From a virus: DNA of 64,000 nucleotides. This document shows, one piece after another, positions 8,068 to 16,574 of the stretch. The stretch covers positions 32,771 through 96,770 of the IMG/VR virus record IMGVR_UViG_3300025141_000043; one strand, written 5' to 3'. Numbering within the stretch: position 1 is the stretch's first letter; each line of letters opens with the position of its first letter. Both the position numbers and the translations under genes were made by a program. A model generated the notes under the pieces. That model was not told the origin of the DNA, ran no database searches, and was given only the letters and a program-made list of their open reading frames with translations.

Positions 8068-8633
8068 GTCGACGACGAGAGCTAAAGGTCAGCCCCTCTG
8101 ACTCTGATGACGTAGCCGCCGAGTACGAGGCTGCGTTTGATGAGGCAGTGGATGAGCTGGAAGAGAAAGGAGTGGCCTTGTCTACCTCCGCCCCCAAGAC
8201 CGACTTTTGTGGGATCTTGCCCTCGAACCTGCCTGCCCTGGATTCCAAGGACCTGGGGGAGCTCTTGGGCCAGACGCAGACCTGGAGGTCCTACGTGTCC
8301 GGCCTGATGGCGCTAGCCGACGGCCAGAGCACTGCCCTGGAGCACGCCTTGAAGGCGGCCGAGGCAGAGGCACGGAAGCGCTTCGCCCACAGCGACGACA
8401 TGAAGAAGTACGAGAAGGACGATGACGTGAGGTTGGATCCTCGAGTGGTGGAGCTCCGTGCTCGCTTCCTCAAGGCCAAGATCATGTCGGACTTCCTCTC
8501 CAAGAGTGTGGTTCCTTCTGCCGAGGGCTCGTACGGAGCAGTCAGCAGAGAGATCTCCCGCCGAGAAGGCGACCTGAGTACTGGGATGCGTACCACCAAC
8601 GCTACCGGCAGGCGCCGGGGGCGAGGACGTTGA
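8064..8633 (+). CDS. Unknown helical protein between nuclease and resolvase
   Basis: 189 residues, ATG overlapping the nuclease stop (ATGA). Not recognised. The middle (about 60-150) is predicted helical, with a Trp-Tyr pair (TQTWRSYVSGL) and long charged helices. The tail is Gly/Arg-rich (GRRRGRGR), typical of nucleic acid binding. Its position between a resection nuclease and a RusA-like resolvase raises the possibility of a recombination mediator acting like T4 UvsY, but this rests on position and general shape only. Confidence 0.65.
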   Translation: MSRRRELKVSPSDSDDVAAEYEAAFDEAVDELEEKGVALSTSAPKTDFCGILPSNLPALDSKDLGELLGQTQTWRSYVSGLMALADGQSTALEHALKAAEAEARKRFAHSDDMKKYEKDDDVRLDPRVVELRARFLKAKIMSDFLSKSVVPSAEGSYGAVSREISRREGDLSTGMRTTNATGRRRGRGR

Positions 8634-9118
8634 CCGTCGTATTCGAGTACCCCGGCCTGCCCTTGTCCGAGAACCGTGCCTACTTCACCAAGGGGAAGAT
8701 GCGGATCTTGAACAAGGACGGCCGGGCGTGGAAAAGCAGGCTGCGAAGTGATCTGTGGGAGGCCCTGGACGAGGAGTTGAACGAGCTTCTGGATCTGGCA
8801 GGCGATGACCTCTGGATCATGGTCGGATACGACATCTACTTCGACTCCTTAGTCAACAAAGGGTGGCTGAAAGGAAAGGCGAAGACTCGCTATAAGAAAT
8901 GTGATGCACGGACCAGGGTTAAGCTACTCGAAGACGCGCTGTCCGAAGCCCTAGGCATTGACGATTCGCGCTTCCAAGTCGACCACATCTACAAGTGGCA
9001 TGACCCCGACAACCCGCGTGTGCGGGTGGAGCTGACCGTCATCGATCCTGAGGACTTCGGCGTGCCAGAAGGATTCATCGATGTCGAAGGAGGAGGTGCC
9101 GTGCCCAGCGCACGGTAG
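8630..9118 (+). CDS. RusA-like Holliday junction resolvase
   Basis: 162 residues, TTG start overlapping the previous stop (TTGA). RusA features: the N-terminal strand with PGLPLSENRAY, then KKCDARTRVKLLEDAL, where acidic residues and a Lys are spaced as in the DxDNxxKxxxDAL core of RusA, then LGIDDSRFQV and a beta strand carrying the basic substrate-binding face. RusA dimers cut four-way junctions symmetrically. One canonical acidic position is replaced here (C-D-A-R-T-R in place of D-x-D-N-x-x), so activity should be tested. Alternative: a structural RusA relative. It is the second candidate resolvase in this operon. Confidence 0.75.
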   Translation: MTVVFEYPGLPLSENRAYFTKGKMRILNKDGRAWKSRLRSDLWEALDEELNELLDLAGDDLWIMVGYDIYFDSLVNKGWLKGKAKTRYKKCDARTRVKLLEDALSEALGIDDSRFQVDHIYKWHDPDNPRVRVELTVIDPEDFGVPEGFIDVEGGGAVPSAR

Positions 9119-9458
9119 CTACAAGGATCGTGACGGGGTCAAGAGGTACTACAGATCAGCTAGCCGAATGTTTTGTTTACTGGAGTCGTACGACGCCTGC
9201 AGGAAGTGTGAACACACGGAGTTCGAATTAGAGCTGATCAAGGCGGACACACTCGTCGAGTGTCCCGTCGTGGCTGCGGCCCAATGTGGTCCAGGAGCCA
9301 CTGACGATCCCGTTAGGAACGCAGAAATAGACAAGCTACGAGAAGGAGACGGACCACCAGATGCACTGACCACACTAAACACCTGCGTATCGGACATGCC
9401 CTTCCCGGTATGTCCAGGATGCCTAACGAGGCGAAAATGGACGAAGAAACCAAGCTGA
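9081..9458 (+). CDS. Cys-rich small protein A
   Basis: 125 residues. The ATG at 9081 lies inside the RusA-like gene but has AGAAGGA at a spacing of seven, which favours it. Seven or more cysteines are arranged in pairs (CRKCEH, CPGC) and singles (ECPVVAAAQC, NTC). The C-terminal end, CPGCLTRRKW, looks like half a zinc knuckle. No family recognised. It is followed at once by two further Cys-rich segments, so it may bind metal as part of a set. Confidence 0.6.
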   Translation: MSKEEVPCPAHGSYKDRDGVKRYYRSASRMFCLLESYDACRKCEHTEFELELIKADTLVECPVVAAAQCGPGATDDPVRNAEIDKLREGDGPPDALTTLNTCVSDMPFPVCPGCLTRRKWTKKPS

Positions 9459-9751
9459 TCAACGTCACGGAACTTGTGACTTGCGGCGACGAGCAAGGTC
9501 TCGGAGTCCTGTCTCGAGGGGCCGGCAAGAAGCGACTGAAGGAGGTCGTCATCGAGGGCGAAGATCCGACAGAGAGCGACCTCTGTGGGACAACTTCTCT
9601 ACGAGAGCGCACCACCTACTTCATCCGCAAGTATCGCCGCCAGATCACACTCCCCCCATCCGTGGGAGGTGGGCCCTGTAGCGGGGATTGCCGTACCTAC
9701 GGGTGCCCTACCATCGTCGCGATCAACTGCTCTAGGAACATGAGCAAGTGA
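9437..9751 (+). CDS. Cys-rich small protein B
   Basis: 104 residues from the ATG at 9437 (GAGG upstream); in-frame ATGs at 9410 and 9419 are alternatives. It overlaps protein A by 22 bases. A beta-like N-terminal half is followed by a compact cysteine cluster near the C-terminus: PCSGDCRTYGCPTI, then NCSRN. Five cysteines within about 35 residues suggest a metal site or Fe-S cluster. Not recognised. Confidence 0.6.
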   Translation: MDEETKLINVTELVTCGDEQGLGVLSRGAGKKRLKEVVIEGEDPTESDLCGTTSLRERTTYFIRKYRRQITLPPSVGGGPCSGDCRTYGCPTIVAINCSRNMSK

Positions 9752-10551
9752 GGTTCAAGAAACAGAGTTGTGCAGGTTGTGCCCTCGTGGCCGCCTGTGA
9801 CGAAGCCGAGAATGTCGGCGCGGGTGAGATCTCCAGGGGACATTCCTGCTCTTCCTGGAAGGAGGCAACTGCTCCTACGATCGCAGCTCGCAAAGACGCC
9901 ATAGAGACGCTGGGGATGATCGGACTCAAGGCCATCCTCGACGTGCCAACCACCAAGATCCATAGCGGAGACATGATGAGCGACAAAGAGACACGAACGA
10001 CAGAGCTGGGCGACCTGAGCCGTCCCCAGCTGAAGACCGAGCTGTACAACATCCTCGCGGAGCTGAAGGGCAAGGACCTCCAGGCCGCGTTGAAGGTGTA
10101 CAACCCCGAGACGAAGTGGAACAGCGACGACGTGCTGGCCCTCAAGGAGGCGAAGCGTGCGGGCATCCGCACCAAGCCCGATCGTCTGATCGAGGTGATT
10201 CTCGGCCTCGAGTTCCCGGAGAAGCCCAAGACGACCCGTCGTCGCAAGGCCGCGGAGAAGGAGCCCGAGGAGACTGAGGAGGCTCCGAAGAAGACGACTC
10301 GCCGCCGCCGTACCACGAAGAAGGAAGAGCCGAAGGCGGATCCGATCGAGGTCAGCTTCGACGCGGAGGCTTTCATGGATGCGCTCATCGAGAAGATCGG
10401 CCCGTCCCTGAACGGGATCGCCGACGCGGTCGAGGCGCTGCAGAAGGACGTGAGCGCGCTCAAGACGGGTCAGACCGTCCTGGGTGTGGCGACTGTCGAT
10501 GAAGAGATCGAGAGCCACGACGACCTGAAGGCGTTCCTCGAGGAGGGGTAG
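9748..10551 (+). CDS. Cys-motif protein with basic repeat tail; possible internal start
   Basis: 267 residues from the GTG at 9748, which overlaps the previous stop. The first 75 residues hold another cysteine cluster (CAGCALVAAC then HSCSSW). A double ATG at 9973-9978, preceded by GGAG, would start a separate product, MSDKETRTTELG. That part has a helical domain, then an H1-like basic stretch repeating KTTRRR between acidic residues (about 155-200), then a predicted coiled coil. The basic part suggests DNA binding. Whether one or two proteins are made cannot be told from sequence. The nested hairpin downstream closes the unit. Confidence 0.6.
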   Translation: MRFKKQSCAGCALVAACDEAENVGAGEISRGHSCSSWKEATAPTIAARKDAIETLGMIGLKAILDVPTTKIHSGDMMSDKETRTTELGDLSRPQLKTELYNILAELKGKDLQAALKVYNPETKWNSDDVLALKEAKRAGIRTKPDRLIEVILGLEFPEKPKTTRRRKAAEKEPEETEEAPKKTTRRRRTTKKEEPKADPIEVSFDAEAFMDALIEKIGPSLNGIADAVEALQKDVSALKTGQTVLGVATVDEEIESHDDLKAFLEEG

Positions 10552-10553
10552 AT

Positions 10554-10612
10554 ACCCGACCTGCTGGGAGGCCAGCCCTCCCCCCTAAGACGGGGGAGGG
10601 TTCAGGTCGGGT
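10554..10612 (+). terminator. Nested two-stem hairpin downstream of the basic protein
   Basis: An outer 10-bp stem (ACCCGACCTG, 10554-10563, with CAGGTCGGGT, 10603-10612) encloses an inner 9-bp stem (CCCTCCCCC, 10576-10584, with GGGGGAGGG, 10592-10600). Both are perfect. No U-tract follows. It begins three bases after the stop codon. It may be a terminator-like structure, an RNase processing site or a 3' end protector. Confidence 0.6.
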
Positions 10613-10643
10613 TAGGCCGCCTGGGGAAGGCGAGCTGATCGAG

Positions 10644-10826
10644 TTGACCTCTGAGGATCTCCGATCCATGACGGACTTGGAGCTCATCGACTTCTGCTCC
10701 AACGAAGTCGGGATGGTGCTGGAAGACGAGGACCTGGTTCGCCGAGGCGACAAGGTGATCGGCTGCAAGAGAAGCCGCCTGTACACCAGGCTGATGAGAT
10801 TCGCGTACGACGTCCGGCCTCTCTAA
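10644..10826 (+). CDS. 60-residue acidic protein
   Basis: TTG start at 10644; an ATG eight codons later (10668) is the alternative. The sequence is helical and acidic in the first half, then basic (KVIGCKRSRLYTRL). No family recognised. It is the last gene of the plus-strand replication block and is followed directly by a terminator hairpin shared with the converging late operon. Confidence 0.45.
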   Translation: MTSEDLRSMTDLELIDFCSNEVGMVLEDEDLVRRGDKVIGCKRSRLYTRLMRFAYDVRPL

Positions 10827-10831
10827 GGGTC

Positions 10832-10857
10832 GGGCGTCTGCGCCCTCACCGCTTTTT
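10832..10857 (+). terminator. Rho-independent terminator between converging operons
   Basis: GGGCG, TCTG loop, CGCCC stem (10832-10845), a short spacer, then TTTTT at 10853-10857. It ends the plus-strand replication block. The T-run and part of the stem lie within the 3' end of the convergent minus-strand gene. Confidence 0.6.
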
Positions 10858-11070
10858 AGCTATTTCCGCGATCTTGTTCAGATGCTGTGCGTAGCTAGAG
10901 CTACGCCGGCGTACCTGCACACCCCGCTTACGAGCTCGGGCGGGCATGGCCGCCACGATGTCTGCTGGAGGAGAGCCCTTGTGCTTCGGAGCGGGGGCTT
11001 GTTCGGGCAGCACATGCTTCATGGCCTGAGCCGCAGCCTTAGCCAGCTTGATGGGGTCCGACACGATCAC
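10846..11070 (-). CDS. Small basic protein ending the late operon
   Basis: 74 residues if started at the GTG at 11070, which overlaps the upstream stop (GTGA); a TTG at 11094 would add eight residues. Lys/Arg-rich with Ala-rich helices (IKLAKAAAQAMKH) and a basic centre (RARKRGVQVRRR). Not recognised. As the last gene of the late operon it may be a minor virion or DNA-associated protein. Confidence 0.55.
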   Translation of the reverse strand: MIVSDPIKLAKAAAQAMKHVLPEQAPAPKHKGSPPADIVAAMPARARKRGVQVRRRSSSYAQHLNKIAEIAKKR

Positions 11071-14000
11071 GGGTTGATCCGGGTGTACGCACAACCCAGC
11101 GTGGTTCCCAGGAACTTGAACTTCGTGATCTGCCCGAGAGCAGTGCTGGGATCCCCTCCGCTCCTAAGGCCGAAGCGTACGCCTGCGGTGGAGTTGTTGT
11201 TGGCCACGAGGAACAGGTTCAGGTCCTGCCCCAACCCCGACCCCTCGCCCCAAGCCTTGACCACGAGAGCGTAAGAAAACTGCCGACGGTCCACATGGGC
11301 CGGGTTGTACGGCGGCGCCACTCCGCCCTGGTACAGCTCGTCGATCAGGTCGAACTTGAGCAACAGGCGGTCCTCGTCATCCACCGTCTGGGAGATGGCG
11401 GCCCCTCCCCCACAGATGTCCTCCTTGGAGGCTACCGTGGTGCCGGGGTCCTCCGGCACGTAGGGAATCTCCTTACGCATGAGCACCTCGGCAAACCCAT
11501 GGCGGATGGCCGGCACAGCGTTGACGCCTGTCTCCCTCTCCGTATCGAAGATCTCCTCAGTGGGCATGACGTGGTACCGAATCAGCTCGACCACGAACCC
11601 CTCGTCCTTGGGCACGACCTCGCCGTCGACGCACTCAGAGCTGTAGTAGACCGACCCTGCAGGAGGAGCTCCCTGGGACTCCTGGATGGCCACTCCGAGA
11701 ACGAGAGAGGTGAGTACAGACCCGTGCGGGGGGTCCAGCTTCACCATGTGCCCCACCATCGGAGGGAAGTACTCGTCCCCGGCTCCGGTGGCTGCTCGCC
11801 GGGGGGTGAACCGATGACCGACGAAGTAGAAGCAGGCGTCGTGCTTCCCGCGCTTCCAGAACTGGTACGGGTCACACAGCTCCAGGAAATCCCCCTCATC
11901 AGTTTCGGGGACTCCTGCTGCGTGCTTCAGCATCCAGCCGTTCAGGTGTGCCATGGTCGGTGGGCTGATCTTGCCGTCCACGTCTGTAGTCAGATAGTTC
12001 ACACCCCCGAGGGACCAAGGGTGTTCGTTCCCATAGCCAGAGTCGGCGTAGCACTCTGTGGACTCCGGGCCGTAGGCCTTGTAGTCCATCGTGGCCCCAC
12101 TGAGCAGGAACCCTCCAGAGGCGACGACAGGGCCCTCGTTGAAGAGGGCGCCGTGGTGAACGTCCACCGCCTCGGTGTCGACCACCATGGAGTAGAGGAA
12201 CACCTTCTCCTCTTCGCCACCATCCCCGGCTGCCTGCTGCGTGTGTCCCAGGCCGAGACGGATCGCGACCCGCATGTCCGTCTCGAGGGCGTCTGCGGGA
12301 AGCTCCCGCAAGTCCCGCTGGCTCTCGAAGTAGAACGTCTTGTAGTCCGTGTCTCCGCTGGCGATGGTGAATGACTGGACAGGTCCGACGGCTGCCCCGC
12401 CAATGCTCTCCACCAACGCGATGGTGACCGTCTTGTCTGCGGGAGCATGGTGTGTCGACACCCACCGGATGTGCATCCTGACCCGCAAGCGGTAGTGGTG
12501 GGTACGCAGGCGGCGGGAGATCTTGGCGTAGCCGTGCAGGGTCTCTGGGTCTGCGTCCGCTCCCGGACCCCTCCACGCGAGCATGATTGCACCGACAGGC
12601 TGAGCGACGACCCACTCGTTGTCCGCGTCAAAGAAGTCGGTCAGAGCATTAACGACGCTGGTGACTCCGTTGTCCCGGAAGACCCACTCGGCATTGTTGA
12701 AGTCCAGAGACGCGAAGTCTCCTGCCGCGAGAGGCTCCCTCAGCACGTGCCAGCCCTCGTTGGCGATGGGGGGTCGAGACGATTGCTGGCCCGTGCCCCA
12801 GAGGTCCCCACTCCAGCGGGACATGCCCGACGCGTAGTCGTTGACCCCGAGCACGACCTCGGAGAACAAACCTCGCTGCCTGTCCCCGCTGACTGCCAAC
12901 CACTCCGGGAGACCAGTAGTGCCGCTCGTGCCGGTCATCCTCCCCAGGACACCGCTCTCCAGGAAGGCGTCGTCGGGGTTGAGTGAGGAGTCCAGCGTTC
13001 GGTACGTACCGATGGCTGCCCAGGACTCCAGGTCTACGTTCGCCCAGTGCCACCGGTTGCCCAGGGCAGTCACGTCTCCTCCCGCACCTACCGACAGTGT
13101 GAAAGAGGGGTGCCACAGCTCGAAGGTGTGGACGAAGCTATCCCCTGCGGGGACGTTCAGGGCAGCGTTGATGATGACGTAGTCCGCGTCCTTGCCTGCG
13201 TTGTCCCCGATCAGGTTGGCCAGTCGGGCCTTCTGTCCGATGTACGCAGAGGGGTCCTGTACGGGCTCCCCGGAAACGGTCTTGAAGGACACGAAGCCGC
13301 TGGACTTGTGGGACCTGGACAGGCCGGGGTTGGGCGGTCCGAGCCCATCGATCGTGAGGGCAGCGTCATTGACCGAGGAAGGCAGGGACTGTCCGGGCTG
13401 CCCCAGTCTCGCCATGGGTCGACTGTCCATGCTGAACAGCGCATCTCGAGTGACGACCCTGTTCGTTTCCCAGTACCGGATCCAGGGTTCCGACAGAGGC
13501 GAGAAGGAGAAGCGGGCGCCTCCGGAGAGCTCGGTGTAGATACCCCCGTACATGTTGTGGAGGTTTCCTCCGTCCGGCCAGGAGATCCGGGGATCCCACT
13601 GGTAGACGCCTCCCATGACCTCGAGCGCACCGCTCTGCATCATGGACCACTCGTCTTCGCGAACGATGACGCCTGTAGCCTTGCCATCCACGAATGTGAT
13701 GTCGTCTGGATTCGGAAGGTCGGCGTGGGCTCCACCGGTCTGCCAGCCCACCGCTACGAACGCGGAGTCGGTGCCCACCTGCGCCAGGTATAGCGCGGTG
13801 CCCATCATGGAAGGACTGGCCTTAGTGCCGTCCATGGAGTACGTGTCTGCGATCAGAGCGCCGGCCCAGCCGCCCCTCTTAACCGTATCCGCGTCATCAG
13901 GATCTCCGTAGTGCCGAGCAAGGAATCCTCTGGCCGGCTCGGTAGTCGCGATGTCTGTAGCAGGACCTCGCGTCAGCCCCAGCCCCAGCCCCTTGGAGGA

Positions 14001-16574
14001 GAGGTCCGGATCGTTTAGGCGCATGACGATGCCGGAGGACGTACCTCTCCAGTCAATCCCTACGACGCCCATGTGGGCAGAGTCGGCAGTGCGATCGTCT
14101 GACCACTCCTTCGCATCGTCGAAGAAGAGGTTGGCGATTCGGACATCTAGATCGGCAGCGTAGCCGTCAGCTACCAGGTACTTCAGTAGCGCGAAGCCTT
14201 GAGTCGGCAAGTACAGGTGACCTCGAGCCGTGCTCGTAGCCGCGAAGGTCGGACGGGTGCCGTCGAAGTTCTGGAGGTACGCCCGGACAGGTACGCCAGC
14301 GATTCGGTTGACGACGTACCAGCCATCATTCCCTTGCCCCTCTGTGATCCTGATGATCGACGGGGTGATCGACGGGTCCTTGAAGTCGTCCTCGAATGCT
14401 CGAATGTTCGACGTGGTGGTAGGGTTCATCCCTGCGGGGAACGTGACGCTGTTGTCTCCGCCGGCGAACTCCACATCGAACACATCCATCGGTAGTGCTG
14501 CGGCGTCCTCGTGAGTGCCGCACTCACGAAGGCCGAGCATGTGGTGCCCGTACTCCCTGCCCGCAACCCGATCCTCCTCATGGACGTAGCCCAGCCGACC
14601 GTAGCTGTTCGACTGCAGTACGTGGGTGCTCATCGATGCAGGGAAGCCGTTGAAACGGTTCTGCATGATCGAGTAGGAGTAGGAGCCTCCTGTGGGGATA
14701 GCCGGGTTGTTCTCTCCCGGCTCCACCACGACGTGTTCTGCGTCCAAGTAGTCGATGATGCAGAAGGACTGGTAGTTCCTCAGGGATCCACCGATCCCTC
14801 CAGGAATCACCATGAACTCTCGGCCAACATCGTCTAGAGAGAAGCTCTCTCCGGTGATGTAGACCACGTTGCCGGTCTGGATCGTAGCGGTGACTCCAGT
14901 CCTGTTGGACGTGCCTGCCTGCGGGGTCTTCGGAGTGAGGTTGTTCCACTCCGGGGCGTTCCAGTCCACGTTGACGAAGTACCCGCCACCACCGCCACGT
15001 CCCTGACCGTCGTAGGCGCCCTGGAGACTGATGCGTCTCCACAGGAGCTCCATGGTGACGTCGGCCTCACCTGCGTAACCGTTACCGCCAGGCAGAGTGT
15101 GGGCGAAGGGAGGCTGGGTGAAGTCGTCCGTGCTGTCCAGCAGCGGGCCCTTCATCTCCCGGATGACCTTCTGCACCAGGTCGTCTACCTCTTCCGAGGT
15201 GGAGAGAGCGATGCGGAGGAGGTGGTCTGTGGGCAGGCTGCAGAGGCTGTATCCGCCACCCAGCATGAGCGTGAACTTCGCCGCTCCGGCAGTTGCAGGG
15301 ATGGGCGGGTCGAAGGTCAGCCACACGTCCTCTGAGAAGAGGCCTCCCTGGAAGATCTCCACGTTGCCGAAGACTCCGGTACCGGGGTTGAGCTCCCCTC
15401 GGTCGCCAGCGTTCGTGGGCCGTAGGAGGATCGTCTTCTCGTCGAAGACCTGCTCGACCGTGTACGACCCGTCGTGGTTGAAGGGGACGTTGACGGTGGA
15501 TCCACTGATGGTGGCTACGTCACCAGGTACGACTCCGTCAGTGAGGAACGTGGCACCTGCACATCGAATGGCAGAGCGGTACAGGATCTCCGAAATGCCG
15601 ACCGAGGCAGTCTTCTTGACGTTGACGCCTAGCAGTCCCTTGCCGTCCGCCGGGAGCCACGGGGCGGTCGAGTCCGCCATCGCTACAATCGGAGGATCAG
15701 TGTCCGAGCTGCCGAAGTTTGGGGGCGCTCCATTTCTCTGTCCGTGTGTCACAGCAGAGACTCTGACAGGGTACCCGCCTACGATGATCTCCACCCTGTT
15801 CGGGTCGGTGACTGCGAAGTAGTCGGCGATGTCCTGGAGGCTGGAGTTCTGATTGTCTAGGCCGATGCCCAGGTACACCCGGTCGGAGAGGCCGGCATTG
15901 ATCGCAGAGAGTCCACCGACATTGATCTGGTCGATGTTCCCGCCAGACTGCTTGATTCGAGCGGGCAGCCAAGGGTTGCCTACGGCGACGGAGTCCACCT
16001 CCACGATCATCGGGAGGGCTACCTCCCGCTCGAGACAGGCGTTCAAGTAGTCTGCGTTGACCGACAACGCTCCAGCGACGCGGTTCAAGACGTCCGACGT
16101 GACATCCTCTCCGTCGGCGGCCATGTAGGTGCCGACGGGGTTGTTCTCAGAGCCTCCAGCAGGGGAGTAGGCTCGGTCTCCTCCCTCTACTAGCGCCAGG
16201 GGATCAGGACTGACCGGGAAGCCGAGTAGCGCAGAGGCGTCGTTGCCTCCAGCGTCAACGATCTCTACCGAGGCGCCGTCACCCGAGGCGTTGGAGAGGA
16301 TGACTACGTAGCCCCCTCGATCCTCTGCACTACCTACAGCGCCTAGAGCGGTGTTGATGTCTGCGATGATCGTGTTGATCACCAAGCCGCTGAAGCTGAG
16401 CGGGATAGCCGCACCACCGTCGATCTTGATCGACATGTCCGCAGGTAGGACCATGCCCGGGAACTGCAGAGTGGCGTCGCTGCGTCGGATGGACCCACGG
16501 ATGGACGGCTGAGCCTGGATCAGCTCTCGGGCATTGCCGCCCAGAATGGGTCGTCTCGTGTATCGGAGGGACAT
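11067..16574 (-). CDS. Very large virion protein, putative tail fibre or adhesin
   Basis: 1835 residues from the ATG at 16574, which shares its A with the previous stop. Almost all predicted beta, rich in Gly, Asp, Trp and Tyr, as in fibres and receptor-binding proteins. Residues about 45-130 resemble the hook-IN type beta domain of flagellar and phage fibre proteins (an IDGG motif, then a strand-rich segment ending in ALLGFPV). Copies of the G-x-Y-x-V module seen in other virion proteins occur near residues 345-400, 595-650 and 755-790. It lies far downstream of the baseplate genes, the usual place for host-recognition proteins. No chaperone or endosialidase domain was recognised. Fibre identity is inferred. 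Confidence 0.6.
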   Translation of the reverse strand: MSLRYTRRPILGGNARELIQAQPSIRGSIRRSDATLQFPGMVLPADMSIKIDGGAAIPLSFSGLVINTIIADINTALGAVGSAEDRGGYVVILSNASGDGASVEIVDAGGNDASALLGFPVSPDPLALVEGGDRAYSPAGGSENNPVGTYMAADGEDVTSDVLNRVAGALSVNADYLNACLEREVALPMIVEVDSVAVGNPWLPARIKQSGGNIDQINVGGLSAINAGLSDRVYLGIGLDNQNSSLQDIADYFAVTDPNRVEIIVGGYPVRVSAVTHGQRNGAPPNFGSSDTDPPIVAMADSTAPWLPADGKGLLGVNVKKTASVGISEILYRSAIRCAGATFLTDGVVPGDVATISGSTVNVPFNHDGSYTVEQVFDEKTILLRPTNAGDRGELNPGTGVFGNVEIFQGGLFSEDVWLTFDPPIPATAGAAKFTLMLGGGYSLCSLPTDHLLRIALSTSEEVDDLVQKVIREMKGPLLDSTDDFTQPPFAHTLPGGNGYAGEADVTMELLWRRISLQGAYDGQGRGGGGGYFVNVDWNAPEWNNLTPKTPQAGTSNRTGVTATIQTGNVVYITGESFSLDDVGREFMVIPGGIGGSLRNYQSFCIIDYLDAEHVVVEPGENNPAIPTGGSYSYSIMQNRFNGFPASMSTHVLQSNSYGRLGYVHEEDRVAGREYGHHMLGLRECGTHEDAAALPMDVFDVEFAGGDNSVTFPAGMNPTTTSNIRAFEDDFKDPSITPSIIRITEGQGNDGWYVVNRIAGVPVRAYLQNFDGTRPTFAATSTARGHLYLPTQGFALLKYLVADGYAADLDVRIANLFFDDAKEWSDDRTADSAHMGVVGIDWRGTSSGIVMRLNDPDLSSKGLGLGLTRGPATDIATTEPARGFLARHYGDPDDADTVKRGGWAGALIADTYSMDGTKASPSMMGTALYLAQVGTDSAFVAVGWQTGGAHADLPNPDDITFVDGKATGVIVREDEWSMMQSGALEVMGGVYQWDPRISWPDGGNLHNMYGGIYTELSGGARFSFSPLSEPWIRYWETNRVVTRDALFSMDSRPMARLGQPGQSLPSSVNDAALTIDGLGPPNPGLSRSHKSSGFVSFKTVSGEPVQDPSAYIGQKARLANLIGDNAGKDADYVIINAALNVPAGDSFVHTFELWHPSFTLSVGAGGDVTALGNRWHWANVDLESWAAIGTYRTLDSSLNPDDAFLESGVLGRMTGTSGTTGLPEWLAVSGDRQRGLFSEVVLGVNDYASGMSRWSGDLWGTGQQSSRPPIANEGWHVLREPLAAGDFASLDFNNAEWVFRDNGVTSVVNALTDFFDADNEWVVAQPVGAIMLAWRGPGADADPETLHGYAKISRRLRTHHYRLRVRMHIRWVSTHHAPADKTVTIALVESIGGAAVGPVQSFTIASGDTDYKTFYFESQRDLRELPADALETDMRVAIRLGLGHTQQAAGDGGEEEKVFLYSMVVDTEAVDVHHGALFNEGPVVASGGFLLSGATMDYKAYGPESTECYADSGYGNEHPWSLGGVNYLTTDVDGKISPPTMAHLNGWMLKHAAGVPETDEGDFLELCDPYQFWKRGKHDACFYFVGHRFTPRRAATGAGDEYFPPMVGHMVKLDPPHGSVLTSLVLGVAIQESQGAPPAGSVYYSSECVDGEVVPKDEGFVVELIRYHVMPTEEIFDTERETGVNAVPAIRHGFAEVLMRKEIPYVPEDPGTTVASKEDICGGGAAISQTVDDEDRLLLKFDLIDELYQGGVAPPYNPAHVDRRQFSYALVVKAWGEGSGLGQDLNLFLVANNNSTAGVRFGLRSGGDPSTALGQITKFKFLGTTLGCAYTRINP

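Noticed and set aside
11295-12374. Plus-strand open frame of 359 codons
   Set aside because: Antisense of the large fibre-like gene; His/Arg/Val-biased product with no domain.
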